Below, piece by piece: positions 13,261 to 13,426 of a stretch of DNA of 13,426 nucleotides. How positions within the stretch are numbered: the stretch's first letter is position 1; each line of letters opens with the position of its first letter. The notes under the pieces are model-generated. The model made no database searches and was not told the origin of the DNA. It saw only the letters and a list, made by a program, of their open reading frames with translations. The position numbers were made by a program, and so were the translations under genes. Origin of the DNA: Bacillota bacterium (GTDB lineage: Bacteria; Bacillota; DSM-12270; Thermacetogeniales; Thermacetogeniaceae); the NCBI GenBank assembly GCA_030627585.1, contig DAOURU010000008.1, forward strand, positions 1 through 13,426, given 5' to 3'.

Positions 13261-13426
<166 letters not shown>

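Overview
The window looks like chromosomal DNA of a Gram-positive, Clostridia-type bacterium (Peptococcaceae-like Firmicute; lineage inferred, not tested). The evidence is strong AGGAGG-type ribosome binding sites, frequent GTG and TTG starts, a Gram-positive LexA operator (CGAAC-N4-GTT type), a C-terminal piece of the aluminium-resistance/methionine gamma-lyase-like protein beside lexA (a common Firmicute neighbourhood), a MgtC/SapB protein, and moderately low G+C. Most of it is ordinary core genome; the accessory signal sits in the intergenic regions.

Layout. 1-840 (+): the 3' end of an aluminium-resistance family PLP protein, then a DUF456 membrane protein. 867-1939 (-): lexA with its own LexA box and extended -10 promoter, and a half-length TauE/SafE membrane protein. 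1988-3076 (+): a permuted papain-fold (YiiX/NlpC-P60-like) membrane-anchored hydrolase and a small multi-pass membrane protein. 3084-5078 (-): an unrecognised 191-residue protein downstream of a class III (putrescine-type) aminotransferase. 5173-6404 (-): a 49-residue rubredoxin-like zinc ribbon with its own promoter and terminator, and thiL. 6405-7417: tRNA-Ala(CGC) with a near-consensus promoter and a terminator, a frameshifted C-terminal stump of a GGDEF gene, a small unknown ORF, and a GC-rich block of stacked hairpins. 7418-9930 (-): glgA translationally coupled to a galT-like gene. 9931-10291: a 361-bp gap with nested inverted repeats and a possible 54-residue ORF. 10292-10783 (-): an MgtC/SapB membrane protein whose leader carries four TTAAC repeats in exact 11-bp phase, a Pho-box-like pattern. 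10932-13426 (-): a VWA (CoxE-type) protein, a MoxR-type AAA+ ATPase and the 3' end of guaB, tightly spaced and probably one transcript.

How the genes work together. galT-glgA suggests sugar-nucleotide/glycogen metabolism. MoxR plus CoxE-type VWA is a classic ATPase/MIDAS chaperone pair whose client is not in the window. LexA is the SOS repressor and is autoregulated. The best candidates for new biology are the Pho-box-like array on the mgtC promoter, the hairpin-embedded small ORF at 10018-10225, and the structured GC-rich element at 7274-7350 next to decayed genes. No CRISPR array, intact insertion sequence, phage or defence island is visible.
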